Shown: positions 9,690-17,327 of the stretch, in pieces | Layout of the letters: the number at the start of each line of letters is the position of its first letter | Numbering within the stretch: position 1 is the first letter of the stretch | Assembly (NCBI GenBank): GCA_009923795.1 | Contig: RFSU01000004.1 | Span: forward strand, 1 to 29,129 | Reading direction: 5' to 3' | DNA: 29,129 nucleotides | DNA from: Sphingomonadaceae bacterium | Lineage (GTDB): Bacteria > Pseudomonadota > Alphaproteobacteria > Sphingomonadales > Sphingomonadaceae | Notes under the pieces: generated by a model | What the model was told of the DNA's origin: nothing | Databases searched by the model: none | Seen by the model: only the letters and a program-made list of their open reading frames with translations | Program-made: the position numbers and the translations under genes

Positions 9690-9956
9690 TTAACTGCCTT
9701 GATTGGTACCTGTCCGATTCTGTTCGATGAAGCGTTCGGCCTCGCTATTATTGCGGGTTCGCAAAGCTTCCCATTCGCGGTTTGTTTTGCACACCTTGTC
9801 CTTCTTCACGAGCGAGCCCGTGACATCAAGAACCCTGCAGCGCACATAATCCGGATCCCGGCGATCCTTGGGCTTCTCTGACGGCGCGCTCACCTCAGCC
9901 GACACCGCCGAAGCCAAGAACATGCCGACCATCCCGAATGAAATAATCTTTCTCAT
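9690..9956 (-). CDS. Small exported protein with two conserved-looking cysteines, function unknown
   Basis: An 88-residue protein with a clear signal peptide (MRKIISFGMVGMFLASAVSA, cleavage near residue 20) and a charged mature part of about 68 residues. Cys40 (VRCRV) and Cys56 (KVCKT) flank a VTGSLVKKDK segment, followed by EW and an Arg/Asn/Glu-rich helix. Small periplasmic proteins with this Cys, TGS, Cys, EW pattern are familiar from sphingomonads, but no function is known to me. It lies 34 bases downstream of the AspH-type hydroxylase stop and just upstream of the TPR 2OG oxygenase, all on the minus strand, so one transcript is likely. A weak AGGG sits about ten bases before the ATG. Confidence 0.75.
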   Translation of the reverse strand: MRKIISFGMVGMFLASAVSAEVSAPSEKPKDRRDPDYVRCRVLDVTGSLVKKDKVCKTNREWEALRTRNNSEAERFIEQNRTGTNQGS

Positions 9957-9990
9957 AAAATCAGACCCTAATATTTATGCTGGCACCATA

Positions 9991-11178
9991 TCAAATTTTG
10001 GCGAGACCGCCAAAACCCAGGGCGTCGATAGCGTTGAAATAGTTAAGAATTGCTTTCTGCTCAATCTCACTCAGATGCGGATTCCAGACGTCTAACATCA
10101 AGATTGCCCTGAATTTCGACGATTTATTCCACGCTTCATGTTCAATCGTATCGTCAAAGGCAAAGGCGCGCCGCTCCTCCCACAGCCGCGTTTCACCACC
10201 GACGCGAAAGCTGCAATTCTCGGGAACGATCAAAGGCAAATGCACAACAGCACGCGTATTTGTCACCCCTGTATGGGGCGGAATATGCGCGCCGGGTCGC
10301 AGGATTGAGAACATAACATTTGGCGCCCGCCCCGGAATAAATGCGCTCGGAATCGACCGAACGGCCTTAGCCGTCACCGGGCAGCGCGCAAGAACCGCCT
10401 CATTTGGCCGCCCGAATTCCCAAAGAAACAATGCGCCCCAATCAAGCGAATTGTTCAAGTCACTCCATTGCGCTTCGGGGCCGCCCTTATCCAGCCGAAT
10501 ATAGGGCTGCAGACTTTCTCCCGGGTCAGAATATAGCGCCTCAAACTCAGCGCGGATCGCGTCAGCCTTGGCATTCAGCTCTTCAAACCAAGGGAAATGA
10601 TGATCGTCGAAAAACTCATCCGCTGGCAAAAAGGGGTAATAAAGCCCCGCGCACTGATTTGAATAAACCTGCCGTTGCCCGGTTGCGACCTTTACAAACG
10701 CATCAACCCGCCTTTGGCTTTGGCCATCGGCCTCATCCAAAAAACCGTCAAAAGCAGCTTCAACGGCGGTGACAAGTTGCCCTCCACGTGCGTCGAGAAA
10801 GGCCTTGCCCGCAGCAAGATCACGCGCGATATCTGGCGCTAAGGTCTGAAGACTATCCGCCAGCTGAACCGCCGCACGCCAAGCCGAGAGGGCCTGAGCG
10901 TCATCCTGTTCGCGCTGATGCAATTGACCTTTGCGCAGCCAGGCCATGACATGAAGGCGATCAAGATCCAGCACAGCCTCTAAGGCTTTGAGTTCCCCAT
11001 CGGATTGATTGGCGGCACGATGCGCTGTTGCCAAATTCATCCAAAGCGGCACTGCCTGAGGATCAAGGGCGATAGCATCCATGAAATGACGGATCGCCGT
11101 TTCGGGATGTCCCTCTCGCAAAGCCCCTAAACCAGCCGAATTCAAAGCAACAGGGGAAGCGGAGGCTTGGGCGGTCAT
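9991..11178 (-). CDS. TPR protein with aspartyl/asparaginyl beta-hydroxylase domain
   Basis: A 395-residue predicted cytoplasmic 2-oxoglutarate-dependent hydroxylase. Residues 10-120 form TPR-like helical pairs (AIRHFMDAIALDP at 28-40). Residues about 175-375 match the AspH (PF05118) fold. His302 (PPHTGVTN) and His347 (IEHEAWN) are the expected iron ligands and Arg357 (SKFRAI) the 2-oxoglutarate anchor. Their spacing of 45 and 10 residues is nearly that of human AspH (His679, His725, Arg735), which also uses only two histidines for iron. The domain therefore looks intact. The ATG at 11178 has AAGGA about five bases upstream. It is divergent from the sulfotransferase-like gene and leads a probable operon with the small exported protein and the second oxygenase. 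Confidence 0.88.
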   Translation of the reverse strand: MTAQASASPVALNSAGLGALREGHPETAIRHFMDAIALDPQAVPLWMNLATAHRAANQSDGELKALEAVLDLDRLHVMAWLRKGQLHQREQDDAQALSAWRAAVQLADSLQTLAPDIARDLAAGKAFLDARGGQLVTAVEAAFDGFLDEADGQSQRRVDAFVKVATGQRQVYSNQCAGLYYPFLPADEFFDDHHFPWFEELNAKADAIRAEFEALYSDPGESLQPYIRLDKGGPEAQWSDLNNSLDWGALFLWEFGRPNEAVLARCPVTAKAVRSIPSAFIPGRAPNVMFSILRPGAHIPPHTGVTNTRAVVHLPLIVPENCSFRVGGETRLWEERRAFAFDDTIEHEAWNKSSKFRAILMLDVWNPHLSEIEQKAILNYFNAIDALGFGGLAKI

Positions 11179-11217
11179 TGCAATCCTTGGCGCGCGCTAT
11201 GCTATCGGTTAACACAT

Positions 11218-11229
11218 TGCAGACCTGCA
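11218..11229. promoter_or_regulatory. Near-palindrome in the divergent hydroxylase/sulfotransferase-like gap
   Basis: TGCAG and CTGCA with a two-base centre, inside the 72-base gap between two divergent genes. Flanks extend the symmetry (CAT on both sides, with one extra T on the left). It is an operator candidate only by position and symmetry; no regulator is assigned. Confidence 0.25.
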
Positions 11230-11250
11230 TGAAAATGTCGAGACAATGTG

Positions 11251-12264
11251 ATGCCTGCCGATCAAACCGCCCTCAATCTTCTGCTAAGTGACGCAGACTG
11301 GCTGGTGCACCGCTATGATGATACGCAAGACGCATTCCAGTTCCGGCAGGTGTCTTGGCCGCGCCGTGCGGAAACCCCCTTTCTGTCCGACGAGAATCTC
11401 GCACAGGTCGGTGAGGCACGGTCGCTGGCAGCTGACGACATTGCACTCGCCCAAATCTCTCAAAGCCCCCTGCACTTTATCTTTCACTCCGCCTTTTGCG
11501 CCTCCACCCTTCTGACGAAGGCACTCAGCGACGGGGGCGTGTCGACGCTGAGCGAACCACAGGTGTTGAATGATTTGATTGGTGCTGTGCGCCGGGGCCG
11601 ATCTGGCCCAGATGTGGCGCGACGGCTGGATCAAGGCCTCGCCTTGCTCGCGCGACCGATGACGGGAACCGATGCCGTCGTCGTGAAGCCCTCCAATTTG
11701 GTCAATCATCTGGCACGGGCCATCCTAACACTCCGCCCGGAAAGCCGGGCCATCTTGCTATATGCCCCCCTTCCCATTTTCCTGACATCCGTTGCCCGTA
11801 AAGGTCTCTGGTGCAGATTGTGGGTGCGGGAATTGCTGGAATATCAAATCGATCTCGGCATGATCAATTTCGGCTTCACGGCAAAAGATTATCTCCGCAT
11901 GAGCGACCTTCAGGTTGCGGCACTTGGCTGGCTTGTACAGCACCAGCTGTTCCAATCGCTAAAATCGGGGCCATTGGCCGCGCGGGTGCTGATGATCGAT
12001 AGTGAGCGCCTGACCCAGCATCCGGAAGAGGTGCTGCCGCGCCTATGCCAGCATCTGGTGCCCAATATGGACGGTACGCACATCGAGGCGGTTCTGAAGA
12101 GCCGCGCCCTGACCCAACATTCCAAATTTGGGCATGACTTCTCACCGCAGGAACGACTGCTTGAGCAGGAACAGGCGCAAAGCGCCCATGCCGATGAGAT
12201 AGAGAAGGTTACATTATGGGCGCACGAGGTCGCGCGCTCAGCAGGGGTTGACGTTACCCTTTAG
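11251..12264 (+). CDS. Sulfotransferase-like P-loop protein of unknown function
   Basis: A 337-residue predicted cytoplasmic protein starting at ATG 11251 (an in-frame GTG lies immediately before it). The best clue is FIFHSAFCASTLLTKAL at about residues 76-92: a beta-strand, then a loop and helix in the position and style of the PAPS-binding loop of sulfotransferases, followed by SEPQVLND. The canonical RSGST is replaced by SAFCAST. A second segment, VVVKPSNLVNHLARAIL, may correspond to the later nucleotide-binding region. I regard this as a divergent sulfotransferase-superfamily member; real sulfotransfer is unproven. It is divergent from the AspH-type gene and convergent with the TonB-dependent receptor, with a shared terminator between them. 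Confidence 0.65.
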   Translation: MPADQTALNLLLSDADWLVHRYDDTQDAFQFRQVSWPRRAETPFLSDENLAQVGEARSLAADDIALAQISQSPLHFIFHSAFCASTLLTKALSDGGVSTLSEPQVLNDLIGAVRRGRSGPDVARRLDQGLALLARPMTGTDAVVVKPSNLVNHLARAILTLRPESRAILLYAPLPIFLTSVARKGLWCRLWVRELLEYQIDLGMINFGFTAKDYLRMSDLQVAALGWLVQHQLFQSLKSGPLAARVLMIDSERLTQHPEEVLPRLCQHLVPNMDGTHIEAVLKSRALTQHSKFGHDFSPQERLLEQEQAQSAHADEIEKVTLWAHEVARSAGVDVTL

Positions 12265-12328
12265 GCCGCAATCTGGCGCAGGCCGCGTGGTCTGAGACGC
12301 GCAAGTTCATCTCCGAAGCACAAAAGAA

Positions 12329-12353
12329 AAGGGCGGGTCAAAGACCCGCCCTT
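12329..12353. terminator. Strong bidirectional intrinsic terminator
   Basis: An 11-bp perfect stem, AAGGGCGGGTC (12329-12339) and GACCCGCCCTT (12343-12353), with an AAA loop. On the minus strand the hairpin is followed by a T-rich run (read from 12330 down to about 12322), ideal for ending the receptor transcript. On the plus strand the tail is TTCTCCGTTT, weaker but usable for the sulfotransferase-like gene. It sits exactly between the two convergent stops (12264 and 12377). Confidence 0.88.
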
Positions 12354-12376
12354 CTCCGTTTAGAATGTCAGTTGGA

Positions 12377-15355
12377 TTAGAAGCTAACCTTCACCGAAGC
12401 CGCATAGCGACGTCCAAGAACGTCATATGTGGACGGATAGGTGTTGCCGCTGTTGAACGCCGTCGAACCGATCGTCGCACCCGTCAGCGGGGGCTTCTTA
12501 TCCAACAGGTTCTGAACCGTCAGGGTCAGGGTCAGATTGTCGGTGATCTTCACGCGCGACGACAGATCAAAATAGTCGTAGGATGGGATCTTACCAAAAT
12601 CGACCGTACCGAAGCCAGCCTTGGTGCCCTTAAAGGCAGGACCATTGACGTTCTCAACATCGTCTGGCTCCTGAACGAAGCTGTCAATGTGACGCCACAG
12701 CAGCGACACATCGATCTTTTCAAAGCCGAGCGTTGTACGCAGCGACCATTGAAGCTTCGGCTGCAACGAACCGCAATTTGCGCTGATATAGCCCGTGCAT
12801 TCACGGTTCAGCGAGCTTGGCGTCGCCTGGAAGGTCGACGTGTTCGTCCAGTTGCCGTTCATGGCCATCGACAGCTTAGCAAAGCCAATGTCGCGCTTAT
12901 AGTTGACCGACAGATCGATACCGTCCGTCTTCAAGCTCCCCAGGTTCGACGAAGCCAGGAACAGGCCAGGTGTCGTTGAAGGCTCACCGTTCAGGCCGCC
13001 CGTCTGCGGATCACGACGGATCACCAAACAGGCCGGGTTGGTGACCGAGAGGTTGCCTGCACCGAAGCACGCATCAATTGCGTCGCCGGCGCCCGGTGAG
13101 CTTACAGCGCCCGAGACTTTGATGTTGTAGTAATCGACGGTCATCGAGAAGCCATCCAGCGCTGCCGGCTGAATGACAGCGCCAACAGTGTAGCTGTTCG
13201 AGGTTTCAGGCTTCAGGTTGATGTTGCCACCGCTCGTGGAGTTTGCCTGAGCGGCGGTCGGCTGGGCAATGGTATCCACGTTGAAGGACTGAGCCCCCTG
13301 AGCCAAGCAGACATCGCGAAGGACGCCCGTTGGGGCCGGACGGATTCGCGCGTTGCTGTCATTCAGCGTGGCGCACGGATCGTTCGACAAGTTGGTCAGG
13401 CCGGTGTTGACCGGCGAGAACAGCTCACCGATGTTCGGCGCGCGAACAGCATGCGCATAGTTGCCGCGGATCTTCAGGCCATCAACCGGGGTCCAGCTGC
13501 CGCCAGCCTTATAGGTGGTGGTCTTGAAGGACGGGCTGTTGGCGGCATCAACCGTGTAGCTGGAGTAACGAACGCCAGCTTCCAGCGTCAGATCCTGAAT
13601 AAAGGCCTTGTCCTGAACCAGCGGCGCGACGAGCTCGCCAATGGCTTCATAGACATTATAGCCCCCGTTGATGTCCGGAGCAGCGCCACCGGCACCGGCC
13701 AGATCGCCGCTCTTTGCAAGAGCATCCGATGCCTGACGGGCAGTGTATTTGCGATACTCGCTGCCAACAGCGAAGGACACAGCATCGCCAGCGGTCGGCA
13801 AGGTTACGCCAAAGTCACCCGAGACCAAGGCCTTGGCCTGCGCCAAAGTGGTCTTGACCTGCACGGTCGAGCTCTGCTGCATGAACGCGACAGCAGCTGG
13901 GCTCAGATCTGCACCGCTGGTGAAGAAGTTGGCAGGAACGCAGCTGTTGCTCGTATCGATACAGGCCGTCTTGCTGGTTGCACGCACAGCCTGACGAATA
14001 CGGCTGTTGAGCAAATAGCCCTTAATGGTCTGGACTTTTTCAGCTTCGCCATAACCGCCCGACAGATCATAGTTGATGCTGTCGGTGATGCCGCCGCGGA
14101 AACCCGCGACATAATCAAACACGGTGTTCTGATATTGGCTGATGCGTGGCCCCGCTTCGACTGCACGACGCGACAGCGTCACGGTCAGTTCCTTATAGGC
14201 AGCACTGGTCGGGCTGAGAGCAGCAGCGGCTGCATCGCACTGAGCCTGGGTCAGAAGCTGACGGCCCGTCGTCAAGGCATCCGAATCCTGCGTGGAGCAG
14301 AGCGTGTTGCGGATGCTCGTTGTCAAGAACGGGTTGCTGACCGGAAGCTGGACGGCGATGCCGAAGGAGCCGGACGGCGCGATGATCGTGTTGACCTGGT
14401 TCTTGGAGAACAGGGCGCGTGAGTAAAACTCAATGCCGTCGGCAACTTCATAACGGCCCTGAGCATACATGTTGTATCGCTTGAACGGCGTCTGGAAGAT
14501 GTTGAGCGGGTTGTAATTATAAGGCTGCGTATAGGCGCCCAGAACATCGCCAGCCGAAGTCGACGTGATCTGACGCGACCCCAGAACCGAGAGCACCAAA
14601 CGGGTCGGGAAGGTCGTGCCCGAACCAGCATTGTTGCCGGAGAAGGAATCGATTGTTTGCTCGCCGATCTTGCGGTCGCCCTGATAGACGGGATCCGCTT
14701 CCTGATAGCCCATGCTCAAAATCACGTTACCGCGATCATCGTCAAAGCTGGCACCGGTCGTTGCGTCAAAACGCATCGTGTTGCCGTCACCCATTTCGGT
14801 AATCTGTTCAGAGAAGGTCGCTTCAAAGCCGGTGAAGTCACGCTTGGTGACAAAGTTCACAACACCCGAGATAGCGTCGGCACCATAAGTGGTCGAAGAA
14901 CCACCCGTCAGCACATCAACGCGCTCAACCAAGGCGAGCGGAACATTGTTAAGATCGAACTGACCTTCCAGCGTTGCCGGAACGACGCGGCGGCCATCCA
15001 GCAAAACAACGTTGCGGTTGGAACCAAGGCCACGCAGGTTGACGAACGAGTTACCGCCGTTGCCGTTGTTCACAGCAGAACCGGTGCTCGGGACGATACC
15101 CGGGATTTCGCGCAGAACTTCTTCAGCAACGTTGCTCTGGAGAAGATCGATTTCTTCCGCCGTCGTCACATTGACCGGCGCCGAGCGCTGAAGGTTCGGA
15201 TTGGCGATGAGCGTGCCGGTGACGACGATTTCGTCAGAGGCCTTCTCGTCATCGGTCGACTGCTGCGCGAACGCAGGCGTGGCAAGCAATGCAAAGCCAA
15301 GAACGACGGGCGCAACGCCCGCCTTCAGGCTTGAGATCTTTTGGGTCGTCTTCAC
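12377..15355 (-). CDS. TonB-dependent outer-membrane receptor
   Basis: A 992-residue outer-membrane transporter. It has a signal peptide (residues 1-30, ending ATPAFA), a TonB box-like DEIVVTG (41-47), a plug domain (about 57-172, with VLTGGSSTTYGADAISGVVNFVTK split across 148-171), a 22-strand-type barrel and a terminal aromatic residue (VKVSF). The class resembles the large sphingomonad/Caulobacter receptors for organic substrates rather than classical siderophore receptors. Ten cysteines occur as five close pairs (353/373, 465/472, 661/683, 763/776, 853/861), probably loop disulfides. The start is GTG at 15355, with AGGGGG about nine bases upstream. Substrate unknown; the neighbouring oxygenases suggest a peptide or amino-acid-linked ligand, which is inference. 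Confidence 0.93.
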   Translation of the reverse strand: MKTTQKISSLKAGVAPVVLGFALLATPAFAQQSTDDEKASDEIVVTGTLIANPNLQRSAPVNVTTAEEIDLLQSNVAEEVLREIPGIVPSTGSAVNNGNGGNSFVNLRGLGSNRNVVLLDGRRVVPATLEGQFDLNNVPLALVERVDVLTGGSSTTYGADAISGVVNFVTKRDFTGFEATFSEQITEMGDGNTMRFDATTGASFDDDRGNVILSMGYQEADPVYQGDRKIGEQTIDSFSGNNAGSGTTFPTRLVLSVLGSRQITSTSAGDVLGAYTQPYNYNPLNIFQTPFKRYNMYAQGRYEVADGIEFYSRALFSKNQVNTIIAPSGSFGIAVQLPVSNPFLTTSIRNTLCSTQDSDALTTGRQLLTQAQCDAAAAALSPTSAAYKELTVTLSRRAVEAGPRISQYQNTVFDYVAGFRGGITDSINYDLSGGYGEAEKVQTIKGYLLNSRIRQAVRATSKTACIDTSNSCVPANFFTSGADLSPAAVAFMQQSSTVQVKTTLAQAKALVSGDFGVTLPTAGDAVSFAVGSEYRKYTARQASDALAKSGDLAGAGGAAPDINGGYNVYEAIGELVAPLVQDKAFIQDLTLEAGVRYSSYTVDAANSPSFKTTTYKAGGSWTPVDGLKIRGNYAHAVRAPNIGELFSPVNTGLTNLSNDPCATLNDSNARIRPAPTGVLRDVCLAQGAQSFNVDTIAQPTAAQANSTSGGNINLKPETSNSYTVGAVIQPAALDGFSMTVDYYNIKVSGAVSSPGAGDAIDACFGAGNLSVTNPACLVIRRDPQTGGLNGEPSTTPGLFLASSNLGSLKTDGIDLSVNYKRDIGFAKLSMAMNGNWTNTSTFQATPSSLNRECTGYISANCGSLQPKLQWSLRTTLGFEKIDVSLLWRHIDSFVQEPDDVENVNGPAFKGTKAGFGTVDFGKIPSYDYFDLSSRVKITDNLTLTLTVQNLLDKKPPLTGATIGSTAFNSGNTYPSTYDVLGRRYAASVKVSF

Positions 15356-15379
15356 GGATAAATCCCCCTGTTAACTCTA

Positions 15380-15395
15380 GAAATTGCGTAATTTC
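15380..15395. repeat. Inverted repeat GAAATT-4-AATTTC upstream of the receptor gene
   Basis: Perfect 6-bp arms with a GCGT centre, 25 bases upstream of the GTG start of the receptor. Its position fits a leader or operator element close to the transcription start. Confidence 0.4.
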
Positions 15396-15408
15396 CATAA
15401 TTTAGAAC

Positions 15409-15432
15409 ATCTCATCTTAACCAAAATGAGAT
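15409..15432. repeat. Inverted repeat ATCTCAT-10-ATGAGAT upstream of the receptor gene
   Basis: Perfect 7-bp arms with centres about one helical turn and a half apart, 54 bases upstream of the receptor start. An operator for a dimeric regulator is possible. Confidence 0.4.
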
Positions 15433-15570
15433 TGAACCATGTTCGCCCCCTGCGCATCTCAGCCGCGACAGGCAATGTGATTTTGATGGAAGTTATCGAT
15501 ATGAATTCGGGTGTGATTTTTCTGCAACACCGGAAAATGAAACGAAATATCTGTGTTTTTGGGAGAATTG

Positions 15571-15605
15571 CGTTAATCTTTAGAGGTATTTGATAAGGAT
15601 TAACG
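15571..15605. repeat. Inverted repeat CGTTAATC-19-GATTAACG
   Basis: Perfect 8-bp arms separated by 19 bases, in the middle of the receptor/pdxH gap. The arms contain TTAA, seen in CtrA-type half-sites, but the spacing and orientation differ from the usual TTAA-N7-TTAA. Confidence 0.4.
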
Positions 15606-15777
15606 GCTAGTTTTTAGGCGTAAACTACTAAGCCATTGATACAGGACTATAGATGCAAATCGCGCCTAAAGCTTCTCGATCGGGGATTTGTTCCAGAAAA
15701 AAGGGGGCGTATGAGGCGGTTGTGGGGCCTTTGCCAAGACGGCTGGTCAGGCGCGACGCACACAGCTAACTGGGGGT

Positions 15778-16353
15778 ATGACCGACCCCTTTTCCCTTTT
15801 CGACACATGGTTCCACGCGGCGCATGAGAGCGAGATCAATGATTCCAACGCGATGGCGCTTGCGACATCGGGCACGGATGGGCGGCCCAGCGTGCGGATG
15901 GTGCTCCTCAAGGGGCATGGGCCGGATGGCTTTGTGTTTTACACCAACCAGCAGAGCCGCAAGGGCGGGCAGCTGGCTGGAAACCGACAGGTCGCGCTTT
16001 TGTTTCACTGGAAGTCTTTGCGGCGGCAGGTGCGGATTGAAGGCGCTATCGCGCCCGTTTCAGGCACAGAGGCGGATGCCTATTTCGCGTCGCGTGGACG
16101 CGATTCACAACTTGGCGCTTGGGCCTCGCTCCAGTCAGAGACGCTTAGTCACAGGGATGTGTTCGAAGCCCGCTTTGAAGAGGTGCGTGCCCGTTATGAG
16201 GGGCAGGATGTTCCCCGCCCGCCGCATTGGGGCGGCTATCGCGTGACGCCAGAGCGGATCGAGTTTTGGGAAGACCGGGAACACCGGCTGCACCACCGCC
16301 GGCTTTTCCTGCGTGCAGGGGAAAGCTGGGCCGAAAGCCTGCTTTACCCCTGA
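15778..16353 (+). CDS. pdxH: Pyridoxamine 5'-phosphate oxidase
   Basis: FMN-dependent cytoplasmic enzyme that oxidises pyridoxamine or pyridoxine 5'-phosphate to pyridoxal 5'-phosphate, the last step of vitamin B6 synthesis and salvage. The 191 residues cover the whole family: RPSVRMVLLKG (FMN and substrate region, about 36-46), FYTNQQSRKG, LLFHWKSLRRQVRIEG, SRGRDSQLGAWAS, and the C-terminal PPHWGGYRVTPERIEFW plus RLHHRRLF, a PdxH signature. The ATG at 15778 is preceded almost directly by GGGGG, a short spacing, but no better in-frame start exists. It is convergent with the esterase gene. Confidence 0.96.
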   Translation: MTDPFSLFDTWFHAAHESEINDSNAMALATSGTDGRPSVRMVLLKGHGPDGFVFYTNQQSRKGGQLAGNRQVALLFHWKSLRRQVRIEGAIAPVSGTEADAYFASRGRDSQLGAWASLQSETLSHRDVFEARFEEVRARYEGQDVPRPPHWGGYRVTPERIEFWEDREHRLHHRRLFLRAGESWAESLLYP

Positions 16354-16371
16354 TCAAACAGGATAGGCAGG
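16338..16371. terminator. Weak nested hairpin between convergent pdxH and esterase genes
   Basis: Outer arms CCTGC (16338-16342) and GCAGG (16367-16371) enclose inner arms CCTG (16349-16352) and CAGG (16359-16362). The inner arm overlaps the pdxH stop. There is no T-tract, so terminator function is doubtful. Confidence 0.25.
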
Positions 16372-16375
16372 TCGG

Positions 16376-17257
16376 CTAAGCGGTAATGAACTCGGCCATC
16401 CGCCTTTGCGCCGCGCGGCTTTCGGGGAAGGTGAAGATGGGCCAGTCATGGATCATCCCGGCCTCTTCCTGATAGACATGATCGGGTAGGCGCGCCTGGA
16501 GTGCGCGGGCATCCGCGACCAAAATGTCATCGCCACCGCTCAAAACATAAAGCGGCGGAAAGCCCGACCAGTCGCCATGAATGGGGCTCACACGGGGATC
16601 CTGCACAGACAAGGCCCCTGCATAGATCCGCCCCGCATCGGCAATGCCGCTGCGCGTCAAAATGGCATCGCGCGGCTCGATTATGGCCTGATCTGGGTGA
16701 TCCGGCTCTGCATTGAGCCAAGGGCAAATGAGCAGCGCACGCGCAGGCATGGGCAGACCCGCATCGCGCGCGGCCATCAGCGTGGCTGCAGTCAGGCCCC
16801 CACCTGCACTGTCGCCGCCAACCACAAGATCTTCGGCCGAACAGGACGCCAAGACTTGGCGATAAATGTCCAAAGCAAACCGCGTTGTCGTTTCTGCCGA
16901 ATGTTCGGGCGCAAGCGGATAGAGCGGCGCGATGATCGAGATATTATATGCCTCAGCCAAATGGCAGAGAAAGGCCCAGTGAAAATTTGACGCCGCATAA
17001 ACATAGCCGCCGCCATGGAAGTAAAGGAGCGTGCGGCCGCTGCCTTGCTTTGGCGCGATATGCCAGACGGGATGGCCGTCGAACGCTTCTTCGCGGATAT
17101 TGAGCTTCGCCTGCTGCTTGGCCGTCGGTAATTGACGCGGCGCTTGACGCGCCTTTTCAATCGATTGGCGCAGCGTCGGGCCGCCTGTGAAGTTTTTTCG
17201 GACAAATCCTGTCGTGCGCAGAAAAAAGGCAAAAGCCCGTGCCTGTAAACTCGCCAT
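16376..17257 (-). CDS. HSL-family alpha/beta hydrolase (esterase/lipase)
   Basis: A 293-residue carboxylesterase-type hydrolase of the hormone-sensitive lipase family, probably cytoplasmic. The oxyanion motif HGGGY is at 81-85. The nucleophile is Ser150 in GGDSAGG. The acid is Asp243 or Asp244 in GGDDILVADA, and the base is His270 in GMIHDWP. No signal peptide is evident. The ATG at 17257 has GGGGGAG upstream. It lies 70 bases downstream of mnmA on the same strand. The natural ester substrate is unknown. Confidence 0.9.
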   Translation of the reverse strand: MASLQARAFAFFLRTTGFVRKNFTGGPTLRQSIEKARQAPRQLPTAKQQAKLNIREEAFDGHPVWHIAPKQGSGRTLLYFHGGGYVYAASNFHWAFLCHLAEAYNISIIAPLYPLAPEHSAETTTRFALDIYRQVLASCSAEDLVVGGDSAGGGLTAATLMAARDAGLPMPARALLICPWLNAEPDHPDQAIIEPRDAILTRSGIADAGRIYAGALSVQDPRVSPIHGDWSGFPPLYVLSGGDDILVADARALQARLPDHVYQEEAGMIHDWPIFTFPESRAAQRRMAEFITA

Positions 17258-17327
17258 CGCATTAGCTCCCCCAATTTTTCGCGTTCAGCCTATACGCGCC
17301 GCCTTGGAATGCAAGGGGTGCGCCGGA

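Larger units (their letters stand above)
15356..15777. other. 422-base AT-rich gap between the receptor and pdxH, with inverted repeats
   Basis: No convincing gene. Compared with neighbouring coding DNA the stretch is AT-rich. It holds three inverted repeats annotated separately (15380-15395, 15409-15432, 15571-15605) and several TTAA-containing elements (15371, 15417, 15573, 15600). It must carry the promoter of the receptor on the minus strand and probably that of pdxH on the plus strand. A 69-codon frame at 15384-15593 has no ribosome-binding site and no protein-like composition. Confidence 0.6.

Noticed and set aside
13451..15334. Two long plus-strand frames (13451-14422 and 14657-15334) opposite the receptor
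   Set aside because: Both lie inside the intact TonB-dependent receptor gene and show no recognisable domain or ribosome-binding site.
15384..15593. 69-codon frame in the receptor/pdxH gap as a possible small protein or peptide precursor
   Set aside because: No ribosome-binding site, AT-rich non-protein-like sequence, and it overlaps the probable receptor promoter.
17302..17316. CCTTG-5-CAAGG hairpin after mnmA
   Set aside because: Short stem without a T-tract; too weak to call a terminator or operator.
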